A stretch of DNA of 64,000 nucleotides from Paenibacillus lentus (GTDB lineage: Bacteria > Bacillota > Bacilli > Paenibacillales > Paenibacillaceae), in the NCBI RefSeq assembly GCF_003931855.1, contig NZ_CP034248.1, positions 4,836,001 through 4,900,000 on the forward strand, in the 5' to 3' direction. Under the pieces are notes generated by a model. That model did no database searches, was not told the DNA's origin, and worked only from the letters and a program-made list of their open reading frames with translations. Shown here piece after piece: positions 63,836 to 64,000 of the stretch. How positions within the stretch are numbered: position 1 is the stretch's first letter; each line of letters opens with the position of its first letter. Position numbers and translations under genes: made by a program.

Positions 63836-64000
63836 CTAGGAGATAAGCTGGCGTTCCAGTGCCTCCACCACGGTTTCCAATACCGCCTGTTCATGCTCTC
63901 TAATTGTTGTTAACTCCTGTAATCCCTGTCTCAGCAGTGTATCGTCATTGGTGAAAGCATACTTCATCAGTAAATGCCTTAAAAAAAACATCCTTCCCTC
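63836..64000 (-). CDS. Unidentified gene at the right edge (partial or small)
   Basis: An open minus-strand frame of 54 codons ending in TAG at 63836-63838, 27 bases before the NRPS start region. It contains an ATG at 63989 and another at 63965, so it could be a small gene or the C-terminus of a larger one beyond the window. The end, a helical stretch TIREHEQAVLETVVEALERQ, is not recognised. Its closeness suggests it is co-transcribed. Confidence 0.4.
   Translation of the reverse strand, partial: EGRMFFLRHLLMKYAFTNDDTLLRQGLQELTTIREHEQAVLETVVEALERQLIS

Larger units (their letters stand above)
19156..64000 (-). other. Hybrid NRPS/PKS antibiotic cluster of the amicoumacin/xenocoumacin type
   Basis: Order read from the right: acyl-D-Asn starter, prodrug peptidase, type II thioesterase, hydroxymalonyl-ACP genes, hydrophobic residue plus hydroxymalonyl extension, Leu, four ketide modules (reduced, unreduced, reduced, unreduced), FkbH module, terminator, then a second unit with aminopropyltransferase-like, GNAT, FkbH and ACP genes. 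Leu plus four C2 units with this reduction pattern fits the 8-hydroxy-3,4-dihydroisocoumarin of amicoumacins. The cluster may go on past the right edge. No exporter or pathway regulator is in view. Confidence 0.85.

Overview
The window looks like chromosome of a low-to-mid G+C Gram-positive bacterium, most likely Paenibacillus or a close relative. The evidence is AGGAGG-type ribosome sites, frequent GTG and TTG starts, PBSX-type tail genes, a YloB-like calcium pump, and NRPS/PKS proteins of the type found in Bacillales. Every gene I call is on the minus strand, so transcription runs from right to left.

Region 1 (1-7808) is ordinary chromosome: a sugar ABC transporter permease (cut by the window edge), its lipoprotein binding protein with CcpA/LacI-type operators, a P-type Ca2+-ATPase, and a protein related to the dimethylformamidase large subunit with an N-terminal LamG-like domain.

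Region 2 (8185-18876) is a compact contractile phage-tail operon in PBSX (xkd) order: tail terminator, sheath, tube, assembly chaperone with a clear -1 frameshift site, tape measure, LysM protein, hub, XkdR, gp25-like, baseplate J, YmfQ-like, fibre. No capsid, portal, terminase, integrase or lysis gene is visible. It is either a tailocin-like particle or a prophage remnant.

Region 3 (19156 to the right edge) is a large hybrid NRPS/PKS cluster. In transcription order: a C-A(Asn)-PCP-E protein; a ClbP/XcnG/ZmaM-like membrane peptidase; a type II thioesterase; a four-gene hydroxymalonyl-ACP set (FkbK, FkbH, ACP and acyl-CoA dehydrogenase types); a C-A-PCP-KS-AT-KR-ACP-C protein; an A(Leu)-PCP protein; and three PKS proteins with four ketide-extension modules. 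A strong terminator follows. A separate unit after it holds a branched-polyamine-synthase relative, a GNAT acetyltransferase, a stand-alone FkbH protein and an ACP.

The logic matches the amicoumacin/xenocoumacin class of dihydroisocoumarin antibiotics. An N-acyl-D-Asn prodrug cap is made first and removed during export. An amino acid is extended with hydroxymalonate to an amino-dihydroxy acid, which is joined to Leu, and Leu plus four C2 units gives the aromatic lactone. Here the amino acid before the hydroxymalonyl extension is predicted to be hydrophobic, not Asn or Arg. The least explained parts are a terminal C-FkbH-PCP module whose condensation domain has lost its catalytic His, an AT domain with Ser replaced by Asn in the second ketide module, three FkbH-type enzymes in one locus, and the aminopropyltransferase-like enzyme. 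Product class and roles are inferred from family knowledge; nothing was searched or aligned by program.
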